Assembly: GCF_000688235.1 (NCBI RefSeq)
Contig: NZ_JHYO01000014.1
Coordinates: 1 to 64,000 of the forward strand
DNA from: Terasakiella pusilla DSM 6293
Lineage (GTDB): Bacteria; Pseudomonadota; Alphaproteobacteria; Rhodospirillales; Terasakiellaceae
DNA length: 64,000 nucleotides
Direction: 5' to 3'
Numbering within the stretch: position 1 is the first letter of the stretch; each line of letters starts with the position of its first letter. Of this stretch, positions 1-8,220 are shown one piece after another. A model generated the notes under the pieces. That model was not told the origin of the DNA and made no database searches. It worked only from the letters and a program-made list of their open reading frames with translations. The position numbers and the translations under genes were made by a program.

Positions 1-259
1 CATTGACCTCAATCTCGCGCACCAACTGACGCTCGGAGCGAATGCCAAAGAGATAACCGACCAGTAAAGCCTTAAACAACATAGTCGGATCAAGCGGAGG
101 TCGACCATTATCGGCGCAATATAAAGGCGCCACTTTGTCGTGAATGAAACTGAAATCAATATGCGCATCAATTTTGCGCAAAAGATGGTTGGACGGAACC
201 AGACTATCCAGACTGACCATCTCAAGTTCCGTTTGTTGAGGACCGCGTTTTTTAAGCAT
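1..259 (-). CDS. IS1182-type transposase, N-terminal part (cut by window edge)
   Basis: Reading the minus strand from an ATG at 257-259 gives 86 uninterrupted codons that run off the left edge. The protein opens MLKKRGPQQTELEMVSLDSL and then has the ...NGRPPLDPTMLFKALLVGYL... block, which is the N-terminal (DUF772/InsH-type) domain of IS1182/IS5-like DDE transposases. The catalytic DDE domain would lie outside the window, so completeness cannot be judged. The family is recognised from memory of the motif. No clear terminal inverted repeat could be fixed on the inner side. Confidence 0.8.
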   Translation of the reverse strand, partial: MLKKRGPQQTELEMVSLDSLVPSNHLLRKIDAHIDFSFIHDKVAPLYCADNGRPPLDPTMLFKALLVGYLFGIRSERQLVREIEVN

Positions 260-273
260 TCCTCATTGAATCA

Positions 274-301
274 CAAAGGCCTCGCCAAGGCGAGACCTTT
301 G
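274..301. repeat. 13-bp inverted repeat upstream of the transposase
   Basis: CAAAGGCCTCGCC and GGCGAGACCTTTG form a near-perfect hairpin (one mismatch, 2-nt loop) 15 bp upstream of the transposase start. It could be part of the insertion sequence end or a block against transcription entering the element; the sequence alone does not decide. Confidence 0.55.
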
Positions 302-312
302 TCAGCAATCTG

Positions 313-344
313 GGATGTCCTACCTAAAAGGACATCCGTTTTTT
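313..344 (+). terminator. rho-independent terminator
   Basis: GGATGTCC (313-320) and GGACATCC (330-337) form a perfect 8-bp stem followed by GTTTTTTG on the plus strand. No complete plus-strand gene lies upstream in the window, so it may belong to a gene interrupted by or lying beyond the insertion sequence. The minus-strand alcohol dehydrogenase also ends just right of it. Confidence 0.7.
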
Positions 345-372
345 GTTAGGCCTAGAATGAAAGCTGTTGGGC

Positions 373-1602
373 TTACAAGCTGCCGTTATACATTGCACTC
401 CAGTAGCCGATGCTGTCGTCTTCGGACATATCGCGCGGGTTGCCGGGGCGTGGGTATTTGCTGTGCATTTCTTTTGCCAGTTCCACAACAACTTCTTCAG
501 GGACATCGTAGTCTCTCAATGTTGTGGGCAGACCGATATCCGCCATCAAGGCGACAACGGCGGCGACACATTGTTTGGCGGCTGTGCTTTGATCTGCGGA
601 TGTGGCATCCCCGCACATCAGGCGCGCCAAACGGGCCAAGCGATTTTCGACGACAGGCAAGTTGAAGTCCATCAGATAGGGCAGACCCAAGGCACAGCCC
701 AGACCGTGCGGCGTCCCTTTATAAGATGTCAGCACGTAAGACACGCTATGGGCATAAAGGCCACCGCTGAGGTTAAACGCCATCATCGCCATGGCAGCCC
801 CGACCAGCATGTCGTAGCGCATTTCCAGATTGTCTGGCTCGTTCACCGCCCCGCGCAGGGAACGCGAGATCAGCTCGACCGCGCCATAGCCAAATGCGTC
901 CACGATGGGGGAGGCATTGCGGTGCATGATGGCTTCAATCGCATGGGTCAGCGCATCCATCCCGGTGATGGCCGTGACGGATTTCGGCATGGTTGCTGTC
1001 AGGATCGGGTCCAGAATGGCCGCATGCGGGATAAAGATGTCGCTGGACAGATATTTTTTGGTATCGCCTGCAGACACAATGGCAAAGACACTGACTTCAC
1101 TGCCAGTACCGGACGTGGTGGGCAGCAGGATCAGCGGCAGGCCGTGATCTTCGTTCGCATCGAACGTATCGATGTAGGGGCGCGGGTCTTGCCCTTTGCC
1201 CAGACATTGTGACACCAGCTTTGCCATATCCATCGCACTGCCGCCACCAAGGCCAACGATAACGTCAATGGCGCTGTCTTTGACGCTGGCGTGGAGTTTT
1301 TCTAATGTTTCGATGTGGGGTTCGGCTTCCACATCGGTGAAAGTGACAACCTCCAGCCCCTCATCTTCCATGAAGGACGCGATCAGGGAGACAAGGCCGA
1401 GCTTTTCCAGAACGCCATCGCTGACCAACAGAGCTTTGCGCCCCGACGTCAATCCTTTAGCAACGGAACCAATTTGCTGGGCTGCCCCAAGGCCGACCAG
1501 AAATTTTGAAGGCGCGCGCAGGCCGGGGGCACCAACGCTTTTAACCAGTTTTAAATGCTCAGGGTAAGCTGAGAGTTTTGCGAAGAAGTCATTCCTGTTC
1601 AT
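373..1602 (-). CDS. iron-containing (group III) alcohol dehydrogenase
   Basis: A 409-aa protein of the Fe-dependent alcohol dehydrogenase family, which interconverts an alcohol and an aldehyde or ketone with NAD(P). The dinucleotide-binding GGGS is at residues 119-122 and the PTTSGTGSE block at 161-169. The four expected metal ligands are present with FucO-like spacing: D216, H220, H285 and H299. Length is normal for the family. The gene lies downstream of the TRAP transporter genes on the same strand, 81 bp after dctP, so it probably oxidises or reduces the imported compound or a product of it. The substrate cannot be read from sequence; maleylacetate reductase-like or 4-hydroxybutyrate dehydrogenase-like roles are alternatives. 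Confidence 0.9.
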   Translation of the reverse strand: MNRNDFFAKLSAYPEHLKLVKSVGAPGLRAPSKFLVGLGAAQQIGSVAKGLTSGRKALLVSDGVLEKLGLVSLIASFMEDEGLEVVTFTDVEAEPHIETLEKLHASVKDSAIDVIVGLGGGSAMDMAKLVSQCLGKGQDPRPYIDTFDANEDHGLPLILLPTTSGTGSEVSVFAIVSAGDTKKYLSSDIFIPHAAILDPILTATMPKSVTAITGMDALTHAIEAIMHRNASPIVDAFGYGAVELISRSLRGAVNEPDNLEMRYDMLVGAAMAMMAFNLSGGLYAHSVSYVLTSYKGTPHGLGCALGLPYLMDFNLPVVENRLARLARLMCGDATSADQSTAAKQCVAAVVALMADIGLPTTLRDYDVPEEVVVELAKEMHSKYPRPGNPRDMSEDDSIGYWSAMYNGSL

Positions 1603-1639
1603 GGGGAGTCTCTGTCATATGATTTCTTGTAGGGAGGGT

Positions 1640-1676
1640 GGTGCCGGGATGATTGGGAGGCGGGTATCCCGGCACC
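1640..1676 (-). promoter_or_regulatory. intercistronic hairpin between dctP and the dehydrogenase
   Basis: GGTGCCGGGAT (1640-1650) and ATCCCGGCACC (1666-1676) are a perfect 11-bp inverted repeat with a 15-nt loop, just after the dctP stop. No T-run follows on the minus strand, so it is unlikely to be a simple terminator. Hairpins placed after a binding-protein gene often protect the upstream mRNA from 3' decay, giving more binding protein than downstream product; that role is inferred here. Confidence 0.6.
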
Positions 1677-1683
1677 GGGGGGA

Positions 1684-2823
1684 TTATTTTGCGTAAGTGG
1701 AAACGTCGATCTTGTCGTAAATCTCGGTCTTAACAAGATTGATCACTTGTGCTTCGTCCTGACGGTCGATGGTGGCCAGCAGGTTGACCCAACGGTCATA
1801 GACTTCTTGGAAGTCAGCAATCAGCTTGGCTGCTTTATCGGCAGGGACGTTACGTTTGCTTTCAGAAAATTCCGGCAGGCGGCTGACGTAGCCAGCTTTA
1901 AATTCTGTCAGGGCAGTGATCAGGGTTTCGTCCGGCTCGATCCGTTCCAGACCACGTTCCCAAGACCCTTTCAAGGCATCGTCAACTTGGTTGGCAAAAT
2001 CGATTTGGCGACGGGCATTTGCTTTTGCCATTTCGGTCATCAACAAGCGCTTTGTTTCGTCAGAAAAACCGTTCCATGTGTCTTTGTTGTAAATCCATTC
2101 TGCGCCAGCGATGATGGTGCCCATGTAGAGCATGGTCACGCTTTTGGCGACTTCCCAGATTTTAAAGCCGGAGCTGAGGTTGGTTGCATCCAGCATCACA
2201 CAATCGATGGAACCGCGTTCCAGACCTGTATACACATCGGTAAAGGGCACGCTGACGGGGATGCCGCCTGCAAATTTCACCCATTCCACCTGACTGCCGC
2301 CCGCGGTGCGGACTTTTTTACCTTCAAGGTCAGCAAGGGTGCGAACGGGGGGCACGCAGGCAAAGTTATAACGTGCTGTGCTGACGCCGCCGCCAAAGAC
2401 AACGTTGTGATCCAGCCATTCTTTTTGGATCATCTCGCTGTTGAACTGATATTCTGTGCTGGCAAAGGCTGCTGCCATTGGATCGTTAAAGGTAAAGGCA
2501 AGATCGTTCATGATGTTGCTGAGTGGCAGATCAGCGGGGGTGTAAGCCGACAGGATGTTGCCCACATCGGCAACACCGTCACGGACACCTTCCAGCACGG
2601 ATTTGGCAGGCAGCAAAGAACCACCGATATGCACATCCATTGTCAACTCGCCTTTGGACGCTTCTTCAACGGATTTGGAAAAATTGGTGTAATCATTGAC
2701 GGTAAAGATATGGGTCGGGCCCGTCCATGAGGATGCGGTGAGGGTTTGGGATGCGTTTGCATCCACGGATGTAACGGACGCGAGCGCATAGGCTCCCAGT
2801 GCCAATAACATTGACTTTTTCAT
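1684..2823 (-). CDS. dctP: TRAP transporter substrate-binding protein (DctP family)
   Basis: A 379-aa periplasmic solute receptor. The first ~24 residues (MKKSMLLALGAYALASVTSV...) form a Sec signal peptide ending near DANA-S. The body fits the DctP family: the segment LADLEGKKVRTAGG around residues 163-176 is the usual ligand-site region, and a ...FTDVYTGLERGSIDCVMLD... segment follows. It would deliver an organic acid or similar ligand to the DctQ/DctM permease encoded upstream. Gene order along transcription is Q-M-P-dehydrogenase. The ligand is unknown; the nearby dehydrogenase hints at an alcohol, hydroxy acid or aldehyde precursor. Confidence 0.92.
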   Translation of the reverse strand: MKKSMLLALGAYALASVTSVDANASQTLTASSWTGPTHIFTVNDYTNFSKSVEEASKGELTMDVHIGGSLLPAKSVLEGVRDGVADVGNILSAYTPADLPLSNIMNDLAFTFNDPMAAAFASTEYQFNSEMIQKEWLDHNVVFGGGVSTARYNFACVPPVRTLADLEGKKVRTAGGSQVEWVKFAGGIPVSVPFTDVYTGLERGSIDCVMLDATNLSSGFKIWEVAKSVTMLYMGTIIAGAEWIYNKDTWNGFSDETKRLLMTEMAKANARRQIDFANQVDDALKGSWERGLERIEPDETLITALTEFKAGYVSRLPEFSESKRNVPADKAAKLIADFQEVYDRWVNLLATIDRQDEAQVINLVKTEIYDKIDVSTYAK

Positions 2824-2858
2824 GAAGTATTCTCCTACTGTTAAATTTGTTTAATTAC

Positions 2859-4166
2859 CTATTTCATGACGCCAGGTAACCAGAGGGTCAGGCTTGGAAT
2901 TGCGATCAGGAAGAACAGGGCGACGAAGTCCATAGCCAGGAACCAGAATGTTCCTTTGAACATTGTGGAAAGAGGAACGAGATTGCCGAGCGAACTTTTC
3001 ATGACGTAAACGTTCAATCCCACAGGGGGGGAGATCAGGCCGATCTCAAGAAGTTTCACCATGATGATCCCAAACCAGATCAGGTTGACATCCATCGCTG
3101 TCAGCATGGGCAAGATGATCGGAATGGTCAGCAGCATCAGCGAGATACTTTCAACGAACATTCCTAGGATCAGGAAGATCACGCCGATCAGCAGGATCAG
3201 AATAATCGGGCTGTCCGCAATGGGCAGCAGGATCGATGACAGTTCATTCGGCAGGCGCGACAGGGCCAAAAAGCGCGAGAACATGGCCGCCCCAATGGCG
3301 ATAAAGAAGACCGTACAGGTGCCTTGGGCTGTCTCAACAATTGCCTTTTTGGCAACATTCCAATTGAGCTGTTTTCTCACAAACGCGATTAAGAGCGCAA
3401 GGGCAGCACCGATGGCACCGGCTTCTGTTGGGGTGAATAGGCCAAAGAAGATCCCGCCAAGGACACCGATCACCAAGGTCGGTAGAGGCCACATTTCAAT
3501 CAGGGCGGCCTTTTTTTCTGCCCAGCTGTGTTGTTCATCGGAGCGTGGGGCCAGGCTGGGTTTGAGTTTGACGCGGATGGTGATCATCGCGATGTAGATC
3601 AAGGCGGAGATCACACCCGGAATAACCCCGGCAACAAAAAGTGATTCAATGGAGGTGTTGGTGAAAATACCAAACAGGATCATCAGGATCGAAGGGGGGA
3701 TCAGCGAGCCAAGCGTGCCGGACGCGGCAACCGAGCCACAGGCCAAGCCCTTATCATATTTGGATTTCAACATTTCCGGCACCGCAATGCGCGAAAAGGC
3801 AGCCGCTGTTGCGACACTAGAGCCGGAAGCCGAGGCGAACAAGGCAGAGGCAATGACGGTTGAAGACGCCAACCCACCGGGGACGCGACCTAAAAAGATA
3901 CGCGCGGCGGAAAACAAACCGGAGGTCAGACCCGCTTGGCTTGCGATATAGCCCATCAGCAAAAACATCGGGATGGCGGACAGGTTCCAGTTGGTGATGA
4001 AGCTGTAAGGGATGGAAGTCAGGATGCTCCACGCCGCTTTGGTGCTGGTGATGGCCGCGATCCCGCAAAAAGCGACAACCGCCATGGCAACACCGACTTG
4101 GGTGCGGATGATGATCAAGATAAGGGCGGCAACGACACCGATCAGGCCGATTTCAACGCGATCCAT
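2859..4166 (-). CDS. dctM: TRAP transporter large permease (DctM)
   Basis: A 435-aa, very hydrophobic protein with about 12-13 predicted membrane spans. It is the sodium-driven large membrane subunit of a tripartite ATP-independent periplasmic (TRAP) transporter. Typical DctM features are the GSSVATAAAFSRIAVPEM region after the fourth span and the ASGTLGSLIPPSI stretch. The start codon overlaps the dctQ stop by one base (TAATG), which indicates translational coupling. It follows dctQ and precedes dctP on the same transcript. Confidence 0.95.
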   Translation of the reverse strand: MDRVEIGLIGVVAALILIIIRTQVGVAMAVVAFCGIAAITSTKAAWSILTSIPYSFITNWNLSAIPMFLLMGYIASQAGLTSGLFSAARIFLGRVPGGLASSTVIASALFASASGSSVATAAAFSRIAVPEMLKSKYDKGLACGSVAASGTLGSLIPPSILMILFGIFTNTSIESLFVAGVIPGVISALIYIAMITIRVKLKPSLAPRSDEQHSWAEKKAALIEMWPLPTLVIGVLGGIFFGLFTPTEAGAIGAALALLIAFVRKQLNWNVAKKAIVETAQGTCTVFFIAIGAAMFSRFLALSRLPNELSSILLPIADSPIILILLIGVIFLILGMFVESISLMLLTIPIILPMLTAMDVNLIWFGIIMVKLLEIGLISPPVGLNVYVMKSSLGNLVPLSTMFKGTFWFLAMDFVALFFLIAIPSLTLWLPGVMK

Positions 4167-4705
4167 TATTCAATTCCTTCTTCAACGAGGCGGTGTTCAT
4201 CTTCTTCGTCTTCATCGACAAAGCTCAGTCCCAAAATTGTTTCTGTGACAAAGCGATAGGACAGGATCAAAGCGGTCAGCGCGAAACTGACAGGCAGACC
4301 AAAACGGGCAGGCCAAATCATGACTTGATACAAACCGTCAATCATTTCGCCTTTTTCATAGGCTGCAAGTGCATCTGTGGAGCTTTTCATCGCCAATGCC
4401 GCGAAGAAGACAACCCCCAGCAAGGTGCCGATCCCTTGTGCGATCCGCTTCCAGATCGGGGAGAACATGTTGAAGAAAAGATCAACAACAATGGCCTTGT
4501 CTTTCAGTTCAACAAAAGGCAGGGGAAGAAAAACAGCGGCAACCATATAGTAATAGGCCACGATTTCTGTGGTCGCAGGGGCAGGCATGTTGATTAAATG
4601 ACGTCCCAGCACATCCATTAAGACATGAAGCATCATAAGAATCAGCGCGAGTGCTGCCAGATACTCCATACAGTTGGAGAGCTTCTTCAGTAATGAATAG
4701 ATCAA
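4166..4705 (-). CDS. dctQ: TRAP transporter small permease (DctQ)
   Basis: A 179-aa protein with four predicted membrane helices (about residues 13-33, 45-68, 88-108 and 132-155), the DctQ architecture. The conserved DVLGRHLINMPAPATTEI region after helix 1 is family-typical. It ends in an acidic tail (DEDEEDE). As the small subunit it partners DctM. It is the first gene of the transporter unit, so the promoter should lie in the AT-rich stretch upstream, where the IclR-like sites are. Confidence 0.9.
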   Translation of the reverse strand: MIYSLLKKLSNCMEYLAALALILMMLHVLMDVLGRHLINMPAPATTEIVAYYYMVAAVFLPLPFVELKDKAIVVDLFFNMFSPIWKRIAQGIGTLLGVVFFAALAMKSSTDALAAYEKGEMIDGLYQVMIWPARFGLPVSFALTALILSYRFVTETILGLSFVDEDEEDEHRLVEEGIE

Positions 4706-4795
4706 AATTTAAGTCCCAGAATATTTAACCGGCGTGAATTTGTTGCCAGTTACCCATGTGTCAGTGCGTGCAAGTCAGTTTTTTGACTTATTTTT

Positions 4796-4810
4796 TGAAT
4801 TATTAATTCA
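4796..4810. promoter_or_regulatory. IclR-like operator 1
   Basis: TGAATTATTAATTCA is a perfect 7-1-7 palindrome 91 bp upstream of dctQ. A 15-bp palindrome of the form TGAAwT-n-AwTTCA resembles the E. coli IclR box. The adjacent IclR-family gene makes it a plausible binding site. Confidence 0.55.
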
Positions 4811-4838
4811 ACCTATGAAATGACATTTTGGAAGTAAA

Positions 4839-4853
4839 TGAATTTTTTATTCA
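4839..4853. promoter_or_regulatory. IclR-like operator 2
   Basis: TGAATTTTTTATTCA has the same 15-bp layout as operator 1, with 6 of 7 arm positions paired. Its centre is 43 bp from that of operator 1. Confidence 0.5.
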
Positions 4854-4895
4854 AAAAGTGAATTTGTTGTGAAGTTGCGTATGGAGATTTATTTT

Positions 4896-4910
4896 TGAAT
4901 TTTAATTTCA
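4896..4910. promoter_or_regulatory. IclR-like operator 3
   Basis: TGAATTTTAATTTCA is a third copy of the 15-bp pattern with 6 of 7 arm positions paired, 57 bp from operator 2. In a region this AT-rich chance copies are possible, so the support comes from repetition and position. Confidence 0.45.
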
Positions 4911-5053
4911 TTTTTTGGGGTATTTTATGCTGCAACTGCACAAAAAAAGGCATGATGAACAGCTTCTAAGCATTTTTCAGCTTAGAATGAATGAAGAATC
5001 TTTGGGTGGGGTTTTGTTGTTTTAGGCAGAATGAAGAGCCCTCAAATAGCGCT

Positions 5054-5845
5054 CTATTGTTCCCATTGCTGGTGGATATCTTCGGCCATGGCGCGGGCTG
5101 TTTTTTGCAGCAGGTCGAGATGGACTTCCGCAATTTGCTCGGCAGTGACAACATTTTTCAGGAACAGGATGTTCATGCCGGCATAGACCTTGCCTTCGCG
5201 CATGATCGGGGCGCCAATGGCGGAGAGCTGGTTTTTATACGTCTCGCGCGAATAGTTGGCGTGCATGGTGGCATAGCCGCGTTCACGGATTTTTTGAAAC
5301 TCTTCTTCGGCTTTGTCCGGTGTGCGGGCCAGATCATTCCAGCTTGCCGGATTACTGGCAAAACGTTCAATCATGGCGGCACGTTCATCATCGGGCAAGA
5401 AAGCCATATAGGCCATGCCGATGCTGGTTGCAAACATGGGCGGGCGGAATTGGTTGATGTTATCAAAAGACAACAGCACACCGCCGCGTGAGCTTTCTGT
5501 CAGGATCATGGCGTCATAGTCAAAGACACCGACGTCAGATGCCCAACCGATCTGTTCGCGAAATTGCGACAGGCGGGGGCTGACGATGCGCCCGATTGTT
5601 TTGTGATGCTTGTAGCCAGAACTCAGGCGCAGGGATTTCCCCGTGACCCGAAAGTTTTTGTCACCTTCACAGCGCGCCAGGAACCCGACGGACTCAAGGG
5701 TTTCGAACATGCGGTGCACGGTCGCTTTATCCAGCTCGGTAATTTCCGCGACTTCTCGGATGGTCGCCTGACCGCCGAGGCGATTGATTGTCGTCAATAC
5801 TTCTAAGGCGCGTACAACAGCCGCAACAGGACGATAGGAAGCCAT
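5054..5845 (-). CDS. IclR-family transcriptional regulator
   Basis: A 263-aa regulator with an N-terminal winged helix-turn-helix (GGQATIREVAEITELDKATV... about residues 24-55) and the C-terminal IclR effector-binding domain. It lies upstream of the TRAP/dehydrogenase operon on the same strand, separated by the 348-bp operator region, and most likely senses the transported compound or a catabolite. IclR proteins repress or activate neighbouring catabolic genes; which applies here is not visible. Confidence 0.92.
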   Translation of the reverse strand: MASYRPVAAVVRALEVLTTINRLGGQATIREVAEITELDKATVHRMFETLESVGFLARCEGDKNFRVTGKSLRLSSGYKHHKTIGRIVSPRLSQFREQIGWASDVGVFDYDAMILTESSRGGVLLSFDNINQFRPPMFATSIGMAYMAFLPDDERAAMIERFASNPASWNDLARTPDKAEEEFQKIRERGYATMHANYSRETYKNQLSAIGAPIMREGKVYAGMNILFLKNVVTAEQIAEVHLDLLQKTARAMAEDIHQQWEQ

Positions 5846-6231
5846 TAATTAACCGATCTAGCAATCTTCAAAAACAGGACTATTAATAATCATCAAACTG
5901 TGACTGTCAATCAAGCTACAATTAACATCTTCATTTTTAAGGAGAAAACGAGTAGTGCCAGCAACGGTTTTTGGCAGAAAAACTATGGGAACAGCAGTAA
6001 ATTACCTGCATGGATACTCGCTTTGTTCTCGGGATCAAGGATAGGTGCGTCTGAAGCAGCAAGGCGGGTGCTGCACGCAATGAGGGGTAAAAATCTGTAC
6101 CTTTGCGTTTTTGCTGTCAAAAATAAGCCACTTTTGATGTTTATGAATGAAAAACTTATAAAAAATAGGGTTTTACTTGCGCCCCGTTCGAGCTAACTTA
6201 CAAAAAACAACTCAGATGATTAGAGGTTTCT
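5846..6231. promoter_or_regulatory. divergent iclR/pepA intergenic region with pepA promoter
   Basis: 386 bp separate the divergent iclR and pepA genes. A good sigma-70-like promoter for pepA is visible: TTGATG at 6134-6139, a 17-bp spacer, and TATAAA at 6157-6162, about 70 bp before the pepA ATG. Near the iclR start the sequence is AT-rich. A 98-codon frame inside the region (5900-6196) has atypical composition and no recognisable features, and I do not treat it as a gene. Confidence 0.6.
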
Positions 6232-7740
6232 ATGAAAATTTCGTTCACTAAACCGGGCTTGCCTGAAACAGGTGTATTGGTGGTTATGGGCTATGAAGGC
6301 GGTACGCTTTCAGAGAGTGCACTGGCGATCGATAAGGTAATTGAAGGCACATTGGCACGTGCGGCAAAGATTGCGAAATTTAAGGGTAAAGTGGGCGAGC
6401 AGGTTTCCGTGCTTGCGCCGCAAGGCTCCAAGCTGGAACGTATCGTCATGATTGGTGCAGGCAAGCCGGAGAAACTGGACCTGTTGGGTGCAGAAGTCAT
6501 TGGCGGGACCATTTATAAATCCTTGGCCCCAGAACAGCCGCGTACCGTTTCTATCGCGTTTGATGCGCTGGAAGAAGGTGAAGGCCGTGTGTGGGAACAT
6601 GCTGCCCATATCGCGTTTGGCGCGCTGTTGCGGTCCTTCCGATTTGATAAATACCGCACGAAGGAAGAAGCCGACAAGAAACCGTCTATCCGCGCGTTGA
6701 AAATTTTGACCCCAAGCGGCGGTCGTGCGCGCAAAGCCTTTGAAACATTGGAGAAAGTGGCGGAAGGGATTTTCCTGACCCGTAACCTTGTGTCCGAACC
6801 TGCAAACATCCTCTATCCGGAAAGCTTCGCCAACATCTGTCAGGAACTGACCGAGCTGGGCCTTGAAGTGGACGTGATGGGCGAAGCGGAAATGAAAAAA
6901 CTTGGCATGGGCGCCCTGTTGGGTGTCGGTCAAGGCAGTGCGCGGGAATCTAAAATGGTGATCATGCGCTGGAATGGTCAGCAAAGCAAAGGTCGCAAAG
7001 CGCAAACCACACAGGTTGCTTTTGTCGGCAAAGGCGTGACTTTTGACACCGGCGGGATCAGTATTAAACCTGCGGCGGGTATGGAAGATATGAAATGGGA
7101 TATGGGCGGTGCCGGTACGGTCACAGGCCTGATGAAAGCCCTTGCCGCACGTAAAGCCAATATCAATGCGGTTGGTGTTATTGGTCTTGTTGAAAACATG
7201 CCGGACGGGAATGCACAGCGCCCGGGTGATGTGGTGACATCCATGTCAGGCCAAACCATTGAAGTGATCAACACAGATGCCGAAGGCCGTTTGGTTTTGG
7301 CCGATGCGCTGACGTATACGCAGCGTGAGTTTGAACCGAAGACCGTGATCAACCTTGCGACCTTGACCGGGGCCATTCTGGTGTCTTTGGGACAGGAACG
7401 CGCGGGTGTGTTCTCCAACAATGAAGAGTTGGCAGAGCGTTTGAAAAAATGTGGTGATGCGACAGGTGATAAAGTCTGGCCCTTCCCGATGGATGGGGAA
7501 TATGACGAACTGATCAAATCCGATATCGCGGATATGAAAAACACGGGCGGTCGTTTTGCCGGCAGTATTTCTGCGGCGAAATTCCTTGAGAAGTTTATCG
7601 AGAAAGACACTGTTTGGGCGCATATCGATATCGCCGGTATGGCATGGTCACAAGCCGATAAACCGACCCGTCCGAAAGGCGGCACGGGCTATGGTGTGCG
7701 TCTGTTGGATCAATTGGTTGCCGATTACTTTGAAGGTTAG
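6232..7740 (+). CDS. pepA: leucyl aminopeptidase (M17 family)
   Basis: A 502-aa cytosolic aminopeptidase that removes N-terminal residues from peptides using two metal ions. The family signature NTDAEGRLVLADAL begins at residue 347, and the upstream GKGVTFDTGGISIKP block supplies metal and active-site residues. Length is standard. The following holC starts 5 bp after the stop, so the two are probably cotranscribed. In many alphaproteobacteria pepA lies beside lptF/lptG; here it is about 40 kb away from them. Confidence 0.96.
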   Translation: MKISFTKPGLPETGVLVVMGYEGGTLSESALAIDKVIEGTLARAAKIAKFKGKVGEQVSVLAPQGSKLERIVMIGAGKPEKLDLLGAEVIGGTIYKSLAPEQPRTVSIAFDALEEGEGRVWEHAAHIAFGALLRSFRFDKYRTKEEADKKPSIRALKILTPSGGRARKAFETLEKVAEGIFLTRNLVSEPANILYPESFANICQELTELGLEVDVMGEAEMKKLGMGALLGVGQGSARESKMVIMRWNGQQSKGRKAQTTQVAFVGKGVTFDTGGISIKPAAGMEDMKWDMGGAGTVTGLMKALAARKANINAVGVIGLVENMPDGNAQRPGDVVTSMSGQTIEVINTDAEGRLVLADALTYTQREFEPKTVINLATLTGAILVSLGQERAGVFSNNEELAERLKKCGDATGDKVWPFPMDGEYDELIKSDIADMKNTGGRFAGSISAAKFLEKFIEKDTVWAHIDIAGMAWSQADKPTRPKGGTGYGVRLLDQLVADYFEG

Positions 7741-7745
7741 AAAAT

Positions 7746-8195
7746 TTGACTGATATCGCGTTTTATCACTTAACCAAATTTTCGCTGGAACAGGCGTTGC
7801 CGAAACTGTTGGAAAAAACCCTGCAGGTGGGAAAACGCGCCCACTTGCAGGTGTCCAATGAGGATCGCGCCGAAAGCTTGACCGACAGCCTGTGGACCTA
7901 TCAGGCGGATAGCTGGCTGCCTCATGGCACCAAAAAAGATGGCAAACCGGAAAAGCAGCCGATCTGGATCACACCGGAAAATGAGGTTGAAAATGACGCG
8001 ACGTTTCTGTTTTTGACAGACGGAGCTGATAACCCCAAGGTCGCTGACTTTGAACGGTGTTTTGTGGTTTTTGACGGGCGTTCAGACGCCGCTGTGCAAA
8101 AGGCCAGAAGCCAGTGGAAGACCTACAAAGACGGTGGTCATAGCCTGACCTATTGGCAGCAAACCGACAGTGGCGGTTGGGAAAAGAAAGCCTGA
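7746..8195 (+). CDS. holC: DNA polymerase III chi subunit
   Basis: A 149-aa protein starting MTDIAFYHLTKFSLEQALPK, the HolC fold used by the clamp-loader chi subunit, which contacts single-strand binding protein and psi. The central PIWITPENEVENDATFLFLT segment is typical. The start is a TTG at 7746, just after the pepA stop; no ATG fits the family N-terminus. The stop codon lies inside the left arm of the terminator that follows. Confidence 0.9.
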   Translation: MTDIAFYHLTKFSLEQALPKLLEKTLQVGKRAHLQVSNEDRAESLTDSLWTYQADSWLPHGTKKDGKPEKQPIWITPENEVENDATFLFLTDGADNPKVADFERCFVVFDGRSDAAVQKARSQWKTYKDGGHSLTYWQQTDSGGWEKKA

Positions 8196-8211
8196 CAAAC
8201 CTCAGGCTTTT
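8187..8211. terminator. bidirectional terminator after holC
   Basis: AAAGCCTGA (8187-8195) and TCAGGCTTT (8202-8210) form a 9-bp stem with a T-tract on both strands. It separates convergent holC and the TroA-like gene. Confidence 0.8.
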
Positions 8212-8220
8212 CCCCTCTAT

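Larger units (their letters stand above)
4706..5053. promoter_or_regulatory. AT-rich control region of the TRAP operon
   Basis: 348 bp without a convincing gene lie between the iclR stop and the dctQ start. The middle of the region is strongly AT-rich and holds three related 15-bp palindromes listed separately. I see no confident -35/-10 pair. The region should carry the minus-strand promoter for dctQMP-adh. Confidence 0.6.

Noticed and set aside
367-1212. 281-codon plus-strand frame
   Set aside because: Antisense shadow of the alcohol dehydrogenase gene, rich in His/Gln/Arg with no domain; the minus-strand frame carries all family motifs.
5900-6196. 98-codon frame in the iclR/pepA intergenic region
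   Set aside because: No ribosome site, odd composition, and the pepA promoter lies within it.
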